Assembly: GCA_046593355.1 (NCBI GenBank)
Contig: JBKJNY010000044.1
Coordinates: 62,001 to 126,000 of the forward strand
Length of the DNA: 64,000 bases
Direction of reading: 5' to 3'
DNA from: SXOA01 sp046593355
Lineage (GTDB): Bacteria; Planctomycetota; Planctomycetia; Pirellulales; Pirellulaceae
Both the position numbers and the translations under genes were made by a program. The notes under the pieces are model-generated. The model saw nothing but the letters and a program-made list of their open reading frames with translations. It ran no database searches and had not been told where the DNA came from. Shown piece after piece: positions 61,740-64,000 of the stretch (the stretch's first letter is position 1; every line of letters begins with the position of its first letter).

Positions 61740-62342
61740 ATGGTACGCATCCTCCTCGTTCGCCCCGGCTCCACCGATTTTGATGAGCAGGGCCGGATTA
61801 AAGGCACCCTCGACATCCCCCTCAGCGAAGCCGGCAGCCTGCAAGTCACCCGCATTGTGCAGGAGCTCCACGAGACCAAAATCGACCAGGTCTACTCCTC
61901 TCCCTGCCGCTGTGCCGAGCAAACCGCCGCCATCCTGGCCGGCGACCACAAGCTTCGTGTCAAGCAGCTCAGCGAACTTCAGAACCTCGATCACGGCCTG
62001 TGGCACGGCAAGCTGATTGATGAAGTCCGCCACGGCCAGCCCAAGGTCTACCGCCAACTGCAGGAACATCCGGAAACGGTCTGCCCGCCCGATGGGGAGC
62101 CCCTCGGCATTGCCTTCGACCGCGTGAAAACCGCCCTGGAACGCCTCATCAAGAAGAACCGCATCGGCACCATTGCCCTCGTCGTTCCCGAGCCGCTGTT
62201 CACGCTCGTCCGCAGCCTTTTGGAAGATGCCGAAGTCGGCGACCTCTGGAAAGCCGAGTGCGAAGAAGGAGGCTGGCACGCGATCGATGTCGAGCCCACG
62301 ACGGATTTGACCTGGCGTGGGGCGGAACTTTCGAAGACCTAG
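61740..62342 (+). CDS. Histidine-phosphatase-fold protein lacking the catalytic histidines
   Basis: The ATG at 61740 (MVRILLVRPGSTDFDEQGRI) starts a 200-residue protein with the phosphoglycerate-mutase/histidine-phosphatase fold: KGTLDIPLSEAGSLQVTRIV, IDQVYSSPCRCAEQTAAILA, LSELQNLDHGLWHGKLIDEV. The RHG motif that carries the phosphorylated histidine reads RPG, and the second histidine near the C-terminus (usually a SHG-type motif) reads VVPEP. The fold is kept but phosphatase activity is very unlikely. It may have a binding or regulatory role. It follows the epimerase gene on the same strand. Confidence 0.85.
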   Translation: MVRILLVRPGSTDFDEQGRIKGTLDIPLSEAGSLQVTRIVQELHETKIDQVYSSPCRCAEQTAAILAGDHKLRVKQLSELQNLDHGLWHGKLIDEVRHGQPKVYRQLQEHPETVCPPDGEPLGIAFDRVKTALERLIKKNRIGTIALVVPEPLFTLVRSLLEDAEVGDLWKAECEEGGWHAIDVEPTTDLTWRGAELSKT

Positions 62343-62347
62343 GTTAG

Positions 62348-62424
62348 TGGGGTAGCCTTCCAGGCTGCCCAGACATGAGTTTTCACAGGGCCGTATTCTG
62401 GGCAGGCTGGAAGCCTACCCCACG
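62348..62424. terminator. Palindrome between convergent genes, possible bidirectional terminator
   Basis: GTGGGGTAG and CCTTCCAGGCTGCCCAGA face TCTGGGCAGGCTGGAAG and CCTACCCCAC with one offset base. It lies exactly between the phosphatase-like gene and the convergent gene at 62430. No U-tract is present, so it may be only a repeat element. Confidence 0.5.
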
Positions 62425-62429
62425 ACGGC

Positions 62430-62915
62430 TCACTTCCCCGCCGCGAACATCTCCGCGTACTCCAGTACCCAGGCGTCAATCGAATCGTGGAACTTGGCCT
62501 CATCGACCTCTTCCAGCTTCTCGTAATAGTTGCGGTTGAATGCCTCCTTGTTCCGGATCGTCCCCTTCGCCGCCAGCTCCAGCACATGCAGCGACGGCGA
62601 ATACGGCCGGACGGTCATTTCCAGCCGGCTGTAGTTGCTGCTTCGCTGGCCGCCGACAATCCGCAGGTCGTCGCGGAAGCAGGCCCCGCCCCAGCCCTTG
62701 TCTCCGTAAATCGTCTCGTACTGAAATCCCGGAAACACGTTCGGCAGCCGCTTGATGCAGGCCTCGATCTGCTCGGAGAGCCTCAGCCGCAATTGCGAGT
62801 GGAGCCGCTTGCACTCCTCCTCGGTCATGGCCCGTTTCTGAGCCTCATGCGCACGGGCCTCCCCGCGCTTCTGCCCGCGCTCAATCGCCTGCCGGAGTCG
62901 GTCATCAAAGGACAT
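62430..62915 (-). CDS. Conserved protein, unknown function
   Basis: The ATG at 62915 (MSFDDRLRQAIERGQKRGEA) starts a 161-residue protein. An N-terminal charged helix (GEARAHEAQKRAMTEEECKR) precedes an alpha/beta part: HSQLRLRLSEQIEACIKRLP, NVFPGFQYETIYGDKGWGGA, LEMTVRPYSPSLHVLELAAK. No signal peptide or membrane span is present. I recognise the type as a conserved planctomycete cytoplasmic protein but know no function. Confidence 0.7.
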   Translation of the reverse strand: MSFDDRLRQAIERGQKRGEARAHEAQKRAMTEEECKRLHSQLRLRLSEQIEACIKRLPNVFPGFQYETIYGDKGWGGACFRDDLRIVGGQRSSNYSRLEMTVRPYSPSLHVLELAAKGTIRNKEAFNRNYYEKLEEVDEAKFHDSIDAWVLEYAEMFAAGK

Positions 62916-63890
62916 GCCGCTTAGTGTAATCCTCCATCGCCGCCACTGGAATCGTGCTGCCAGCACCCGCCCGCCGCCTCACTAACCCGAAGCGCCAGCG
63001 AGGGAGTCCACCACTAACCACCTGCCCAGCACGTCGGCGTCGCATCCGCGCGATAACCGGCTGATAAGTCAGCCTTGATGCCGGTTTTCGCGTCCGTGTT
63101 TTGATACATCCTGTATCGCGCGCCCGCTCGCAACCCCTTGCCCCCCTTCCACTTCCGCCCCACCACCGCCCGCAACCAGGCCGGTATCAGCGACTTTCTT
63201 GATACCACCCCAACCCACCCCATTCCGGGGGATGTATCACCGATTTGATAACCTGTTTTTCAAACACACTTACACAATCACCCAGCCTCTTAGCGGCACA
63301 TTTTCTTCCCTTACCACCAACTTGTCAAAGAGCCCGCGCTGGAGTCCCGCCTTCAGGCGGTCCCCAACTGAAAACTGAAAACTGAAAACTGCACCCTAAC
63401 CCTGCCTGTTGAAACTTTTCCCCCCTGTTTCAACACCCCCCTCGGGGAGAAAACAGGGGTCCGTGTTGAATCGCCTCCCCCCTCTTTCAACACCAGGGGG
63501 GTATTCTTCCCTCCTCCCGCTGGAGTCCCGCCTTCAGGCGGCTCCCGCTGAAAACTGAACACTGAAAACCGAACACTACCCCTACTACTGTACGTAAGTT
63601 TATACATCCCGGTTGGCACATGCAAGCCCTTGCCCACCAGAATTCCGGAAATTTCCTCGACCCTCCTTCGACAACGAATCCTGGACCCGCCGCACCGCGA
63701 CCCAATTCGGGTTAGAGTTCGCCTCGCGCCCTCGCGGCAGACCCCTTAAACCCAAGGAAAAGTAGAATGTCCCCGTTGTTTTGCCTAGGAAAGTGGACGT
63801 AATGAGGAAACGGCCTTTCGTTGCATTTTCTTGCAACTCGCCTAGAATACGCGGGCCGAACCACCACTCACGACCGAAGGTTTCTCCCCG
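62916..63890. other. Repeat-rich non-coding gap
   Basis: No supported gene is seen in 975 bases. The gap holds a partial AACCCGAAGCG repeat at 62981, two copies of GGAGTCCCGCCTTCAGGCGG (63338-63360 and 63519-63541), CTGAAAA heptamer runs near 63367 and 63549, and TTCAACA-type runs between them. Open frames here are short, and their composition is unlike the neighbouring genes. Confidence 0.6.
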
Positions 63891-64000
63891 ATGGCTAAGA
63901 AACTCGTTTTCATTTCCCATATCACCGAAGAAAAAGAAATCGCCCTGGCGTTCAAGGCAATCGTCGAAAAAGCATTCTTGGGGATGATAGACGTATTTGT
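63891..64000 (+). CDS. TIR-like domain protein, 5' end only
   Basis: Only 36 codons lie in the window. They read MAKKLVFISHITEEKEIALA, then FKAIVEKAFLGMIDVFV. The pattern FISH(I).EEK.IA..(L/F)K..IE..F..MIDVFVS is the first strand and helix of a TIR-type domain. TIR proteins of bacteria often cleave NAD or make signal nucleotides in anti-phage defence. No downstream domain can be seen. The start has no clear ribosome site but follows a long non-coding gap. Confidence 0.6.
   Translation, partial: MAKKLVFISHITEEKEIALAFKAIVEKAFLGMIDVF

Overview
The window reads as a piece of chromosome from a high-GC member of the Planctomycetota, probably near Pirellulales or Gemmatales. The lineage call is an inference. 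It rests on several family types typical of that phylum: the DUF1549/DUF1553 cytochrome and DUF1501 pair, two DUF1559 prepilin-like proteins, a J-like FDPYxKWLGI module fused to a membrane anchor, FG-GAP/ASPIC proteins beside multihaem cytochromes, and many small secreted proteins with no recognised function. No rRNA, tRNA, CRISPR array or transposase gene was seen.

Layout. 1-3507 (minus): a surface or porin-like protein cut by the window edge, a five-haem secreted cytochrome, a 55-residue coiled-coil protein and a small membrane protein. 3756-9777 (plus): a coiled-coil protein, a membrane-anchored FGE-like protein, a zinc-ribbon P-loop GTPase, a GAP1-like protein and a membrane protein with a J-like domain. 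This resembles the GTPase-centred conflict systems of multicellular bacteria and is the best candidate for an unusual system. 10029-13826: a hybrid histidine kinase and an M32 carboxypeptidase. 13996-20740: a type I restriction-modification operon (hsdR, hsdM, hsdS) with a DUF433/DUF5615 toxin-antitoxin pair wedged between hsdM and hsdS and a duplicated hsdM tail beside it. 21294-24542: an FHA-GAF-class III cyclase and a secreted protein. 24469-33221 (minus): fatty-acid desaturase, DUF4058 protein, DUF1501 and DUF1553 proteins, MoeA, and a PabA/TrpG amidotransferase. 33324-33808: a second toxin-antitoxin pair with a strong hairpin terminator.

34152-51144 (minus) is a long co-directional block: a CusA-like RND pump with its metal-binding adaptor, three related lipoproteins, two DUF1559 proteins, a double AhpD-like protein, an FG-GAP/ASPIC protein, a large membrane cytochrome with TPR repeats, and two paralogous CGDYV-motif secreted proteins. 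It looks like an envelope redox and metal-handling locus. 51421-64000 is mostly core metabolism: diaminopimelate decarboxylase, an ECF sigma factor with a membrane partner, a D-2-hydroxyacid dehydrogenase, MoaE, an esterase, ScpB, ribulose-phosphate epimerase, and a histidine-phosphatase-like protein that has lost both catalytic histidines. The window ends inside a gene whose start looks like a TIR domain.

A second theme is the density of palindromic REP-like elements. They fill gaps between genes and also sit in frame inside coding sequences (the surface protein, hsdM, the DUF1553 gene), and one supplies the stop codon of hsdS. One 55-nt two-hairpin element occurs twice with paired base changes that preserve its stem.
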